A DNA stretch of 64,000 bases from assembly GCA_000149265.1 (NCBI GenBank), contig CH003381.1, forward strand, positions 433,762 through 497,761, written 5' to 3'. Below, in pieces: positions 1-15,100 of this stretch. The notes under the pieces are model-generated. The model saw only the letters and a list, made by a program, of their open reading frames with translations. It had not been told where the DNA came from and made no database searches. This stretch comes from Ciona savignyi (lineage: Eukaryota; Chordata; Ascidiacea; Phlebobranchia; Cionidae). A program made the position numbers and the translations under genes. Position 1 is the first letter of the stretch. The number at the start of each line of letters is the position of its first letter.

Positions 1-154
1 AGGTTGTTGGCTCGAAACCAGCCGCCGACTTAGTATATTTATCCATAGGCAGTTAATGAACGTGACCTAAAATAAAGTGGGATAAATGGTGGGATCATAC
101 CAACACTGATCAATCATCGTATATATTCCAACACTGATAAATCGTCGGATTTAC

Positions 155-3100
155 CTTGCGGGCAAGACAGGGTGATGTTCATCCCCTCGTAGGGGCACGT
201 CCGACCTGGGGTGCACGCTCTGCATCTGGAGCTCGATGTGTTGGGATTAAATGTCCCGATGGGGCACTGGGTTTCCACCGTCGATTGTTCCTTGCAGAAT
301 GTCCCTGCAGATAGCGCGAAACAGTGATGCAGGTCCAGTAAAACACAATTGGGTGATATTAGTTATAGAGTTGGGAAAAAAGGGGTGAAAAAAATCACAA
401 TCCAATGATGCTGCATTAGAAATAATAGGTCCATTTGTGAGCAGTATCAACATTTAAGTTGGTTTAGATTAGAGGACAGAGTGCTCTAAGCAAGGACCGG
501 TTCAATTGAAATTGGTTGGTTTAGATCTATGTGCCAACCTCTCCCTAGACCATCTAAAGCAGAGGGGTGCAACATGACGGGCCCGCGGGCCACAGCACGG
601 CCCGCGGTACCCTATTTATGTGGCCCGCTGCAGACTACTTCGTAGCCTAAAAGTTTAAAAACTTTTTTTGAAATGTAACGGCATCATAGGCATTTTTAAA
701 GACAGTATAAGACTACTTCACACTCCGATTAAATTATGTTAACATTACTGTGACAACCTCCCATTGTTACAGAATAATGTGCATTGTATGAAAATTGCCT
801 TGTTCCGGCAGTGGTACAGTATTACGTGATCTTACTTTATAGGTGCATATTATTATACGAAAAAGCTTAGCCAAGTTCAAATGTCTACCAAGTTAGTTAC
901 AAAACTGAGCTTAAAGATAGCAATTGCCGAAAAACGAAAGCCGTTCCATTTCCAGTATTAAATATAATGGTGGCAAGTAAATATTCCACCTGGCTGGCAC
1001 GCATTCTGGTACTTGCTGGATGAGCCCTGCGTGCAATAGTGGCCCTCTGCGCACGGGCCGGTGGGCTCCGGTTGGGCAGAGTTGGCGCAATAGAAACCAG
1101 CGATGCATGGCTGGCAATCACTGTCATCAGTTTGACGGGGTTTGTTGCTGAATGATCCGGGGGGGCATGGGGTTGAGTTGTATGAACCTGGGGTGTATGG
1201 GGTGGGTTAACGTGGTGTATATGAATAGTTTAGTTTTTGTTAAATTTATATTTTTTTGTTGTCCAATTAATGGTAATAACAGTTGGTAAAACTAGATGGT
1301 GATATGTTAGATCATTAAATCCTTTACAATTTTCCATTTTTATGGATTTCTTATTCGAAACTTGGACCCCCACAAAGTCAAATATTCATGCCATAAATTT
1401 TATATATAAACACGAACGTACCCATGGGACAATATCCTCCTACGGGGCATTCAATCCCGGTGGTGTTGTCGTTGGGGTTGGAAGTGCTGGCGGCCCCGAA
1501 GCACAAGTACCCTGCGTCACACTCCCCCCTTACGTTGATCATCCCCAATGAGTCGCAGTAATAACCGGGGTCACAATCGGTGCATTCCGTCACATTCGTC
1601 AGCTCTGTGGGTGGTTTGCCGCGATGAATGAGTGTTTGAAAATTCTTGCAAGTTAGTATTCTATTATTGGTTTGAACAAATGGTTTAAAATCCATGTAAA
1701 GAATTGTAAACTCGTGGTAGAATAAGTATTCTAGTATCGCCGTAAAATAAGTGTTGTGAAGTCCATGCAAATCAAGGTTAGAAAATCTAAATGTTTAAAA
1801 TCAAGTCATTATGGATTCAGTGTTCTATAATTGTGCTTATGGTTTTAGAAAAAGTGATCAAATATAGTGGTTAGAAATTAGAATTATTTAAAAATATAGA
1901 TCAGTTAAAAATGTGGTGATGGACTTCTAATTGTTTTATAGTCTGCACAACAAAACTACAATTTGAGTTTCTGCTGAATTTGCACAACGGTATCAGCTAT
2001 CTAGAACGTCAAGCTTGACCTTGACGGAAAAATTGAGTATAACAGTTTAGGTGCCATTTTTCGCAAAGTGCATACTCACTGTTTCGAGTCCCATAGGTCC
2101 CCTTGGGGCATGGGGATGGGGAGTCCACACCAGCATAGCAGTAGTAACCCTGGGGGCAGTTCAATGGGTTCACACTGGCTAGGGGGCAGTAAGATCCAGC
2201 AGGACAGATCGTACAATCATCAACCACAGTTCCAATTGTGGTGGTTCTGTACCTCCCTCCTGGACATGGTATCTGTAGATCGTTTGGTGGTCAATTGGGA
2301 GATGTTGTACTCATGGATGGCAAAACACAGGGGAAGTTATCAAATATCACACATGTTATCTTTAGATTATCTCATCCCTCCCAATGATTTCCCGGAGCTA
2401 TTGCCCACTGTTTTTATGTTAAATCTGCTAAGTGCCTTGATTAAGTGCACAACAGACCAGCTAACAGCTGATTTCGATCACACAACCTTTCAACTGACAG
2501 TCCAACCAACTAAGCTAAAAATTCCCAACCAAAAAAGGTTGCCCGAGGCAATTTACAATGTTTAAATTAGAGGTAACCCATAAAACCAAATTGAAAGTGA
2601 TGTCTAAATATCTACAAATTTAATAGATCTGACTATACTGTGGACATGAGGGTGTTTACTGTAGGTCCGAGGTTTATTACCAGTTGATAAATCTATGGTT
2701 ATGGATTTGATCACTAAATCTTAAGTCAAAGTCAATTATCTGTACATTGTCCCAGATCTAACAACTGGATTAACGGCATGGGGTTCGATGCAATATCTCA
2801 CCTATAGATTTCAAACCCAACTAACCTGTCGTGGACCAAACGAACCGATAAGTGTCAAATCACTTGGAAGGAAGGTGTTGTTTATATTGGTGGGGCAGTA
2901 ATAACCGGCCTCACAGTCGCCACTGACTGTGGTTGACGCCTCTAAGCAGAAGTGTCTACATGGGAAAAAGGTGGGTTAGATTGTTAGATTAAAGTTTACA
3001 ATTACTACCAACAGTGTAAATTTACTTTTAATTAAGAATAAATACTGAAAAACAAGACATGGAATCTATCATACTTTGGTAGAAGTGTATACATGGGGGA

Positions 3101-6100
3101 ATGGGGGTTATATTGATAGATTAAAGCCGTATGGCAAATGGATTCAGATACATTTGATTTTTCTAAAATTAATTCGGAACAGAAATAACTTCACTATATC
3201 AATTAATAATAAATAAATAATGCAGGGGTTAAGGTGTTTTTTTAAAGCATTTTTTAAACAATTTTAATTAGATAAAAATAGTGACATGTTTACCCACCCT
3301 GCTGTACATGGCTTGCAATCTTGTATGGAGGGTCTGGCTACAAGGGGGTTCAAGGTCCCTGTTGGGCACGGGACCTCAACAGGGGTTGCTTCAGGGCAGT
3401 AGTAGCCGGTCCGACAGTCTTTGCTTTTGTTCACGCTGTCAAGGCCTTCCATGCAGTACTGACCAGCTGGACACTGCTTGGTGTCCACCATCATCTGGTA
3501 GCTTGTCGCATCCTCATCACAATAATACCTGGATGGGTGTTGGGTGAAAAGTGGGTGAAAAAGGGTTACTAATGAAATGAAATGATAAAAAATACGTTAT
3601 GTGACCATATAAACAATACAGACTTAAAGAAGACATTTATTAAAAATCGTATTGGCCAATTACGTATATTTACCTTTTGACTAAACACCACATTTCGACC
3701 ATTTAAGCTTTTGACTAAACACCACATTTCGACCATTTAAGCTTTTGACTAAACACCACATTTCGACCATTTAAGCTTTTGACTAAACACCACATTTCGA
3801 CCATTTAAGCTTTTGACTAAACACCACATTTCGACCATTTAAGCTTTTGACTAAACACCACATTTCGACCATTTAAGCTTTTGACTAAACACCACATTTC
3901 GACCATATATCCCACACATTCTCACCCGGCTAAGCATTTCTGACATTGCGAGTTTCTTGGTTTGGTGTAAAAGCCGACGCCACAGGGTTGGAAGTCGATG
4001 GCCCCGTTTATACATCTGGACCCAGCTGGACAATCAATGCAGTCACTTGCCCCTCCCGCCGGAGTGCCAACCACTGCTGACGCATTGGACGCGCTAGCAC
4101 CGTATGGCATGTATGTGCCATCCGGACACAGAGCGGGGTCAACTGTGGCTATCTCGCAAAAGTGACCTGTAAATAAATTTGTTTAGTTTTGAAATAAATC
4201 AACAAATATATTTTAACGAAGCCAGCATATAATGCATTATGATACAGGTATACACTTTAATGACTTTTTCTCATAAAGAGTGATGAATCAACCAACAACA
4301 TACTGTAATGCTTTTGCAACTCCATTGTGGCCATGGACTGATTTACTAGTATCACTGTGGCATACAATTAACATCCAAGTCATTTCTGATCCACACAGTG
4401 TAACTGCTTAAGCAAATCAACTTCAATTATCTAATGTCCAACAACACCAGGCATAGGGTTAAAACAAACCTTGTGTGCACGGCAGACAATCATCAATGCT
4501 AGACTTCTGATACAGCGGGTTGTAAGTTGAGTTGGGACAAGCGAACTGTTCCTTCGACACCGTCCCGTTGGGGCAGTAGTAGCCTGGTGGGCATGGTTGA
4601 GTGACAGCTGATTCTCCCCCTGTATATGATAAAGTTAAGCTCATTTTGCAACTTCACTTTGTTTACGAGGATAACTACAAAAAAAAACAACAATTAAGCC
4701 ACATGCAGCATAAATAACAAGTTCACCTATACATTGTATGTTCCTGAATACAAATATTATAAATCAGAAAAAAAGGATGAAGGCAAGGAAATTTAAGTTT
4801 AATAAATAACAGGATATAAATGGGTTAAGGCCAATAATTCAAAGATGAAGACATTGTAAGTAAACAACTTCGCAAGCACTCACCGACGCAATAGAAGCCA
4901 GGATCGCACACATCACAGTCGGATGGTTCCACATTGTGTGAGTTGTTTGAATAAGTTCCTGGGAGACATGGGTACCTATCCTTGCTGGGGGTGCCGACGG
5001 GACAGTAATACCCTTGTTTGCATGGCTGGGGCTCATTCGGTAAACCGAATCCACCTGGGTGTAATGTGTAAAAAGCTTGAACATGACCCCAAATGTGTAT
5101 GAACCCCACATGTAAAATTGCCTTCTTGTTTATAAGCTTCATTTGTATATTTTTTTCAACTGTGTACAAACTACAAGTATGTATAAGTTTTACCTGCATA
5201 TAAGTCTATTGTGCATATAAGATTCACCTGCATATAAGCTTCACCTGCATATAAGATTCACCTGCATATAAGATTCACCTGCATATAAGATTCACCTGCA
5301 TATAAGATTCACCTGCATATAAGATTTACCTGAGTTTAAGCTTTACCTGTGTAAAAGCTTCACCTATTTATTAATAAGCTCCACATGTGTATAATAAACC
5401 TGTATACAACCTCCACTTATTAATTACTTCCCTGCATATAAGCTAAACCTCTGTATAAGCTCGAAAACATATGCTCAATATAAGTATAACCTAGATAAAA
5501 TTATCTTCTTTACAATGAATCGATAAATTTGCGGATGAAACATAGCACCAACCGAGATAACATTGTTGTATGGAGGATACAATACGTACTTGTTCCGTAC
5601 GAGCAGTAGTAACCAGCAGGACACGCCTCACATTGGTCGGCCGAATACAGGTCGGTGGCGTTGCTGTGTGACCCTGGTGGGCAAGCAAATTGGGTGGGGC
5701 TGATGGTGCCGAGGGGACAGTAGTATCCCTGTGAAAGGGGGGGGGGGGTTATTTAAAACTTTCCCTAAACTTTGAGAACTCCCTAAACTTTGCTTACTTA
5801 AAAGTAATTTTTAGTTGGTCAAAATCCTTATACTTCTATCCATTAACTTGGTCGAATCCAACTATTCTAGCATTAGGACAGCTCAGTTATTTTTATCCCC
5901 ATGTGTAGTACAACAATCAATATAAAGACGGATTTTTAGCAAGATTATCTAAAGTCGACAGTCTATTAGCTGAGCCGATTGTGTGTTTAGTATAATTTCA
6001 TATTTTAATCGATCTAATTAAATCCATTGAATCCAGGCACCGTCTGTTAAGCACTTTGCCAAGAGACACAAGTATGTCAAAAATGGTCAGGGTGAATATT

Positions 6101-9100
6101 GAAACCAGCACCGATAAGGGGTGGACTTAATACCAACCCCTACACTATGCAACTGAGTTCACCTGAACAAATGAACTGATAAAACGGTCGAAACCAATGC
6201 CTCCATCGCATACATCTCTACCTAACCAAACACATACTTACCGGGGCGCAGTTATCTGACGGCTGCCCCAACCCAGGGGTCTGGCACACAGTACCCCGAT
6301 CGCACTCCACACAGCTCAGCACATCAGAAGCGTTAGTCAGGGGGTTGTACGTCCCAGATGGACACGGTATCGGGGCTGTTGTGGGGGAAGCCCCACTTCC
6401 CCATGGACAATAGTTACCGACGGTGCAAGCGGCACAATCTCCAGAAGCTGTGGGAAAAGTAACAAGATTTAATTTTTCGCAAATTTAATAAAAGATTAAA
6501 AATTTAATAAAAAATTAAATAACAAGTTTGTGATAACTAGGGTCATGCTACTACTTGTGCCACATGTTTTTTTCGGGTTTGCAAAAATAAATTAACATTT
6601 GTTCAGATGGTCGGTAAATCAGACGTCTGTTTCGTTGTTTAATGATGGACTCCTAAATGTTGTTTAATTTATTATTTTTTTCCAATAATGACCTTTTAAT
6701 CCAGTTTGGTCGCCGTAAGTACCAGGGGGACAAGGGTTCTCGAATTCTGTTATTTGTCCTGCAACGCAGTAGAAGCCTTGGGGGCATTCGTTGGCAGTGG
6801 GGTCCGATGTGCCTTGGGGGCAGTATGAGCCAGCGGGGCACGTGTTGTTTGTGCAATCAGTGATGACGGCGGCTCCAGTGTTCGGGTTGTATGTTCCGCC
6901 TGCAAAACATGAGTAATTACAATGGTGAGGACAGGACCATGGAGGCATATGTAGGGACTAGGAATGTAGGTGTAAAATACTTCAGTGACCATGATTTATC
7001 ATGGTCTCTGAAATCACTGGTCAAATCCGCTTGTAAAGATGAGTATTTGGGAAAATGTCTGTGTTCACTATCATTTATAGATCACAATTTTGCTGTGAAG
7101 GCAACTTGAAGAAAGTGTTTAAACAATTCAAATAATTTAGACATTTTAGATATTTTAAATATTTTACAATTTTTTTAAATATGACACATTTCATATATTT
7201 CAGATAGGTAGTTTCTTAATTTCAGATTAAGATATATAATATAATGAAGAATATTAAAATAGTTAAAAACCTATATCATGTTTACAACATCTTGGATATT
7301 CCACCAAATTTACTAAAGATTACAACAACATAAGTAAATAGCTTGATGATAAGATATTAATGATAAATATATGATTTACCAGGACACGGTAATTTTGTAC
7401 AGGTCCCTGTCCCAAGGGGGCAGTAATGACCAACTGCGCATTTTAAATCATCAGCAACGGGGTCAACTGTAGCAGGGAGCTCACAACAATACCCTGCGGG
7501 GCACGCCACACAGTCTTGCAAGCTCCCAGATCCATTCTTTGAATTGTAGGTTCCGATGGGGCAGTCGTATTCCTTGGCCCCATCGCAGTATTTACCCGCG
7601 TTGCAAAGATGATCCGAAGGGTTGGGGGTGGGGGACAGTGCCTGGGGGTAGGAATTTAAAATATTGAATTCCGACAGAAAAGTAGATTTTTTTAGCCACA
7701 TGGACTAGTTGTTTTTCATTGTAGAAATATACATCATAATGTTAAATTATGTAATGGCTGTTCCATTAGATTTCCGTTTAAATCGTGATGTTTAAAGCCA
7801 TAAACGTCATATTAGTAATATATGAATTTGGTAATATAAAGAAAACTATTTCCTTTTTTTATTTCTGAAATTCCTCTAAACAATTTTAGCTGACAATATC
7901 ACTGATAAATAATGGTAAATAACTATGTCCACATAAACCCATAAAAGTCTATTTGTTGTATATCAAGGTGTAAATATAAAGAAATATATTTCGGTTTTTA
8001 AAAGTTTTTTTTGAATTCCCCAATTAAGTTGGCAATATCAATGATAATCATGGCCAAGTTTACTTACAGGGCAAATATATCCGAGTTCACAGGGTCTGCA
8101 TATTGTGGACGCATTCGACGCCCAAGTTCCGATCATGCAGTCCACAGGTGGTGCAGCAGGGTCGTTGCAACTCTTGCCTGCAGGGCATCCCGTGCACTCA
8201 ATCGAATTCTGGAGGTAAATGTATGGGAATGATAAGAAATTAAAATGTGAAAATTGAATTATTAGAGTATTTTAGTAGTACTCAAAGTTTTAAATACCTC
8301 ACAATTTTAAAGAAAACTGAAAAGTAGTATTATTATGTAGTGATGGTGTGATTGATACATGGCTTGATACAATTAGTAATCAAACTAAAACATCTGATGG
8401 AAATCACAAAACAGCCATGTGCAAATCGATTTTATTTAAATAAGAACTGATGATGCTCTTAAACGAAAATAGTCTTATAAATAAAAGTGGATATAAACAC
8501 AACCGTTTTCTGATTTATTTAACATTTTCTTAGTACATCTTACTAATAAAACTGGAAATCGATAACTGGAAGTGGTAGCCTTACTAATATTTTATCAGGT
8601 GTAATGGGTTTGGTCGTTTTTCCAAGGATTCCAAAAACATCAAAAGGGTTGATATGGTTAGAAAAATGTGCATGTTTAAATCAAAATCACGTTGATCCAG
8701 TAATTGCCACCTCAGTTGGCTTGTGTACATGCTCTATGAAGTTCACACAGACAACATGCTCTATGAAGTTCACACAGACAGATGTTTAACTGTATAACCA
8801 GCTCACCATTGAATCCGCATAATACCCCCTGGGACATTGTATCGGAGCGATGGTTGTGTTGGGGCAGTAGAACCCCAGGTCACATTGCTCGCATGCTGCT
8901 TTTCCACCAAGTGAATACTCCCCTTCAGGACATGGGTTCCTACGGGGTAATATGGGTTAGCTAACGTCATTGTTGAAACCTTATGCATGCAGCCGGGTTA
9001 TTATAGAGAAAACATAGTTTATGGTGATTAGAATTGATTTTTAAATTGGTTGATACATTAGCCACTAGGTAGCACTGGGTTAGAGCAATATGATGGGAAT

Positions 9101-12100
9101 TACTAGTGCTGTGCCGATCAGGTTTTTTCGCGATCGCGATCCGATCGCGATCATTAAAATCCTTGCCGATCCGATCGCGATCTGGATCGCGTCCAAAAAA
9201 CGCTTATTTTATGACGCGAAAATGCAAACTATAAGAGAAATATAGTTCAACTTTACAGCAATCAAGCGATTTAACAGTTATGTACACTCGTTAACTGTAC
9301 AGATCAAGCTTAACCTAAAGTTTAACTTAAACATACAAAATTTTGAATATTAATTCGGTTTGTGGTAAAACGTAAATATATATATTATTATAATCGATAT
9401 ATAGCGTATTGCGTATATATTTGGTCGCAGCTTTGCTGTGATTATACAGGGGCGATTGCGTTTTAATATCATATGCTCCAATGAAACGACAAATTAGAAA
9501 AACAACCAGACGCTTCAGGTAGTTAAAGCTATATTCCAAGTAAAAGTTTTATATTCGGTAGCGAGTGTTTTAATGACAAATTAAAAAGCTAATCCGTTAC
9601 TTTGACTTTATTTATCAAGCAATCTTCGGCCGAGCGTGTACTTAAGGATTGTTTGGCCCTGGTCCAACTTGCACCTGATCGCAAAGAACAGACGCGTGTA
9701 TCTTTTTGATTACTCGTGCGAACGCTCGAAGCGCACGATAATGATAAGAGAGAGTACACCTATGTTTCTTTAGTATAAACAGTCTGTAATCAATTAAAAA
9801 TATAAATCGAAAATTGCGTTAAAACTTATTTTACGCATTTCACACAGTTAAAATTTTCAGGTTTAAAAATGTAACAATTTATTGTTGTTTGCATGATTTA
9901 GTTTTAAAGAATGACTAATTAGATCACCGCTACGGTAATGCCTTGTTGAATCTATTCCCGCCCTAACTAACTTGATTTTTTAAACTACTTTTTAGTTACA
10001 CCTATAATTGCGGAGATCATTTAATTTCCCATACGCGCACATACACCTTTGGATATAACATCTGTTTCGCCATTTATTCCACGCGAGTAACGAAAGTCGA
10101 ATGTTTTACGTCGCCACGATTAAATTATTTTATAACTCGGTCTTTTGTCTGCAAACCAGACGGTTATAACCTAACCGAAAGCCAAAGGTTTTTGGTAGTA
10201 TTGGGTGGGCTATATTCATATACACAAGCTTAGTATAGAGGCGTACAACAATCACCGGCGGCTATACTATCTTATTTTGTAAATAGGGCTTTAAAAGTAA
10301 CTCTATAACACTAGCGCAATTTATTCACTAATTTTTTTTTGGTTGGTGGTTTACTCGGTTTGCACGCATTTAACGTTCGCGATTTTTACCGCCATGATCG
10401 CGATCGCTTTTTTCTTCAAGATAACCAAAATATCGCGATCGCTTCGCGATCATGATCGCGATCGGCACAGCACTAGGAATTACCCAGTTGCAAATCTGTA
10501 AAAGCTTTCTGGCCAAGATTGACAACTAGCGTGTTATTTTAACGGCAGTACTGGGTATGCACATAATCTTAAAAACTAGCCGTAACTGTTTGAATTACAG
10601 ATTTTTACAATAACACTCAAGTACAAAGTAAATTAATTACTAACTTAACCCAGTAATACACTTATGCAAATATAAGTCAAGCAAAACTCACTCAGTTTCA
10701 ACATCAGCATCAGGGCAGTAGAAGCCAGCTCGGCACCTGACACACGAAGATCGATTGCCAGCCGACATGAATCCACTGGTACAAGGTATTGTGGTCGCTT
10801 GGTTGGTGAATGGACATGCACTGCGGAGTATTAAAATGGATTACTTATAGAGGAGCATAGGGGTCAGATACAGATGACTCAGATACACAGGCTTTGTCAT
10901 AGGCTTAGATAAAAAGGTGACTAAGTTACATAAACTGCAAATACTTAGGTACACAGGCTGTGCAGTTACCGAATTGGCTCAGATGAAGAGGTGATTCGAA
11001 TATAAAGATTACTTATAGACACAAGCTGTGCTGAGACACAGGTTACTTAGATCGACATTATGTGCAGATTCATAGATGACTCAAATACATAAACTGTGCC
11101 GTTGCACAAATGCTTCAGATATTGAGGCAACTCAATAATAAATATAACTTATACAAAGAAGCTGTGGAAATACACAGGTAACTCAGATTCATAGGTACTC
11201 ACTTGCCAGGGGGGCATGGGGTGCACTCCCAAGAACCAGCGATAGAATAGGAACCAGATGTGCATCGGATGATGTCTGATGTCGAGTTGGTGGATGGGCA
11301 AGCATAACCGGCCGGACACTGCAGACAACTGGTGGCAGATCCGAGGCTGTAGCTTCCTTTTGGGCACCCAGAACCTGACACGGAATACAGATAAATATCC
11401 GATATTTGGAACATTTTAAGATGGCAATTTACAGAAACATAAATTAAAGTTTTGTAAAGCAAGAAAAAAAACATTTAAAATAGATTAAGATCTATAAACA
11501 AAATGCAGATTAACTTTAAATTGAATAAATCCAATAGTAATTTTTTAACAACTTCTATTAAACCAATAATCACAAAAATAAGGAAACCTAAAAATGATTT
11601 ACCATCATAAAATTACCCAAGCATACCTGCTGAAGTGGGGCTGGGGCACTGAGAGCCTGCAGGGCAGACCGTGCAGAACGCCGATGCTGCTACTGCATAA
11701 CTCCCAGGTGGACATGGTAGCTGAACGGCTTGGCTGTAATTATTTAGTGGCGCTTAATTAGTATTTATTCCTGCAATTGCTGTCAATTTTTGGATGTCCT
11801 TACTTTATAATTTTGACCATTGTATTAAAACAACTTCTGCATTTACACACTTGTGTACAATGGACTGTATCTGATCGCCACAGTCGAGTTGCTCGGGTAT
11901 TATGTTACAGTTTGCATATAATCAGATAGAACTAACAATTTGGAAACACTTACAGCATGGTTAAAGAATTAGTGGAATATTCATGTGCACAGTAATACAA
12001 CTTAGGCTTAGACCCAAGCAGTTAAAGGGGTTTTTGAGGTTTAGCGGCCACGTCAAATTATACCGAATTTTAATAGTCTATTCCTTTTTTTAGACGTGTT

Positions 12101-15100
12101 CTAACGACTGGTGTTTTGCCGTTTTTTCCCATTTTCCCAATTTTTACCAATAGTCCCGCTTCGTGTTTTCATCGTGGAGACAAAAAATTAACTAAAGTAA
12201 CTAGAGTCTATGATAAAAAAATACAGTCAACTTACTCCCTATATGGGCAATAGTTTCCAGCAGTACAGGGGTTGCAGCCATCAGGACCCCCAGTGGAGTA
12301 ATACCCATCATTACATGGGGTTGGGGGCTGGTCCTGGTTAGGGCATTCGCTACCTGGGGGGCACTCTTTGCAATAATACATTCCCGTAGTTTCCGTGTAT
12401 TGTCCTGTTGGAAGGGGGTTTAAAATTGGGTGAACGAACTGGAACCAAGAAGGAAGTTCCCATTAAGTTACAAACATTACAATGATTTGTTATTATAGGT
12501 AACTGTAATGCAGTAATATGAATTACCAGAGATATACTTTTAACACTAGCTGGCTTGGTTGGTCTGCCAAATGCTATATATTTAAAATGTATTTATAAGC
12601 TCTGGTAGAGTGATTTGTTCCACAATAAAGGGAATCATAGCATCTGAAAACACCATAGCACACTATAGGATACCCAGGCTGGTATAACTACATCTCCACA
12701 ATGTGTTTTATGGATATGTTGTGTTTCATGGATATGAGAGATACACAGATGGAGCTTGTACACAAGTGGTGCTTATAGACAGGTGGTGCTTATAGACATG
12801 TGGAGCTAGTAGACAGGTTATGCTTGTAGACAGGTTGTGCTTGTAAACAGGTTGTGCTTATAAATTAGCAATGCAAACACTATAAACTGACCAGCAGTGC
12901 AGACTTGGGCTGGAAGATCGGGGCTGGGGCAGTAGGACCCCTTAGGGCAGGCCGTGCATGTCGATGTGGCCGAATCATAATATTGCCCCAAGCTACAGTT
13001 ACCTCCCCCCACCATCATTGTTGATATACAACTGGAACCTGTGAAGAACACTGATTACATATGTGGTTGACTGTGTGCATGAGGTGCGTAGTAGTACTGC
13101 CAATGCAAACACGGTTTAAAACTTACTCTCAGGAACATTTTAAAACAAATGTCCACACATTCAGCTTAAGCAACTAGACAGTGGACAAAAGGTATAATAC
13201 CCATGAATAACGCTTAACATCATACCCACAAAGATTTTCAAAAAATCGAATATTAAATCTATAAATAAATTAACCAACAAAACACAGCGATAGCTTCGAT
13301 AACATGGTAGCGATCATGAAGTGTTAAAACCAAAACCATCCACAGTTCAAAGTAACTCACCGGCTGCACAAGGTAAGCACGTAGTCAGTCCTCCTGCGCT
13401 GTAAGTACCACTTGCACATGCCAGTTGTGTGGCTGTGTTTGGGCATGAGTGACCTGGTAGGCAGGAGGTGCATTTGGAAGCTTTTGCTGGGCTGTATGAT
13501 CCTGTGGAAGGCAAGGGGGTTAGAAGAAGGTCACGAGGGTTAGTGCGGGTGCAAGGGAGTTAGAAGGGCTTCAATGACCTCACCTTAACACTTTGAATTT
13601 GATGAGTTATACAAAATTTTTAACAAGCTGATTTTGGTAACAAGTTATAATCATAACCATGTCTAAAGCATTTAATGTGGATTTTCCCCACTTGCTTACT
13701 ACATCACATGTTGACAATCGTACCTGTTGTGCATGCTATTGGGCCAGCCGAACCTTGAGGGCACCTTGAACCACTGGGGCAATCATGACATGTCGAATCT
13801 GTAGAATAGTGGATGACAAGGTCACAAGCACAGCTTGGGTGTAAGTCAGAATTTATTTCAACGTATTTTGTTGACAAAGTTTAACAGACATTTACTTGCC
13901 ATCACGTTAGAGCTTAATGGTACAGTTGTTAAGCGGGGATGGTATGAAATATCTGGCATATATTCGAAAGGTAGTGGAAACAAAACCAGATGACTGTCTC
14001 GTTTGATATAACATTGGGCAAGCAGTGCTCAATGTATAATCATGTGTGACACAACGCAAAAGTTGCGAAGGACAGTGTGCCTAACCTTATCTAATTGGTT
14101 AACAGTATAATAGAACCTTGTGTTCTCCTGCCTAGTGGAAATAAGGATTCTTTACTTATCATTCTTGCAGTATATTACAATATTATTAAAATTCCAAGTT
14201 AACACTATTACCTGAAAGTACGCTGTATGTGCCGGCCACGCATATTGTGGTAGAGTTTGCACTGCACGAGTATCCCGCCGGGCACTGTGTGCACACTGTC
14301 TGCCCTGTGCTTGAGAATGTGTCTGCAAGGTTTGTCTGTTATATTCTCCACATTCAAGCTGACAGAAACGTCAGTGCTTGAATGGTGACACATGATTTGA
14401 ATTTAAATAACATTGGATAGCATTGGTTCGGAATGTATGAGGAGCTTTCTCGGATAGACAGTATTACACACAAAAAAGTACCAATAACAGCCATATGTAG
14501 ACAGCACTTTGCACTCAAAATATGTATATTATGCATACACCAAATGATTGACACTACCTTTCACCATATGAACATACGACTGAAACATAACATAAATACA
14601 CCCCTGACACACACAACAACCAAAACGTGACACGTCAATACGCAACACCGCCACACACATGACATATCAGATGTACATACCCGGAGGGCAGGCACTTGGT
14701 ACAGATGCGGTTGATGTACATGCTGATCCAGCAGGGCAGGGCTGGCAAATGGCATCACCCAGCAGTGAGTACGTTCCACTGGGGCATCCAACCTCTCCGT
14801 ATCTGTGGGGTACGGGGTTGAATTAAGAAATATTAATTGATCTGCCACAAAGCAATGTTGGGTAAGAGAAAATGGGGTCCAGCATGTTACGTTTACTCTT
14901 ACAATTGTGGGTGGAACAATGCAATAACAAAGAGCCATATACAAATTCTGGTTCATGGAACTATAATGTGTTGTGTATAATGATAAATTTGATATAATAG
15001 CTTTAGTTCAACCATCAATCCACTAGGTTTCATCATCTTGATTTAAGTACCTTGTGCAAGTAAACAACCACTGCAGGTTTCGTTTCAACTACCTTTGGGC

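Noticed and set aside
2068-2565. 165-codon plus-strand frame
   Set aside because: It overlaps the GCC2/GCC3 exon 2080-2272 on the other strand and has no motif; the minus-strand reading carries the Cys pattern and splice sites.
9104-10475. CRISPR-like or regulatory array from the GATCGCGATC repeats
   Set aside because: The repeats lie only at the two ends of an element with inverted termini and a target duplication, and there are no regular spacers.
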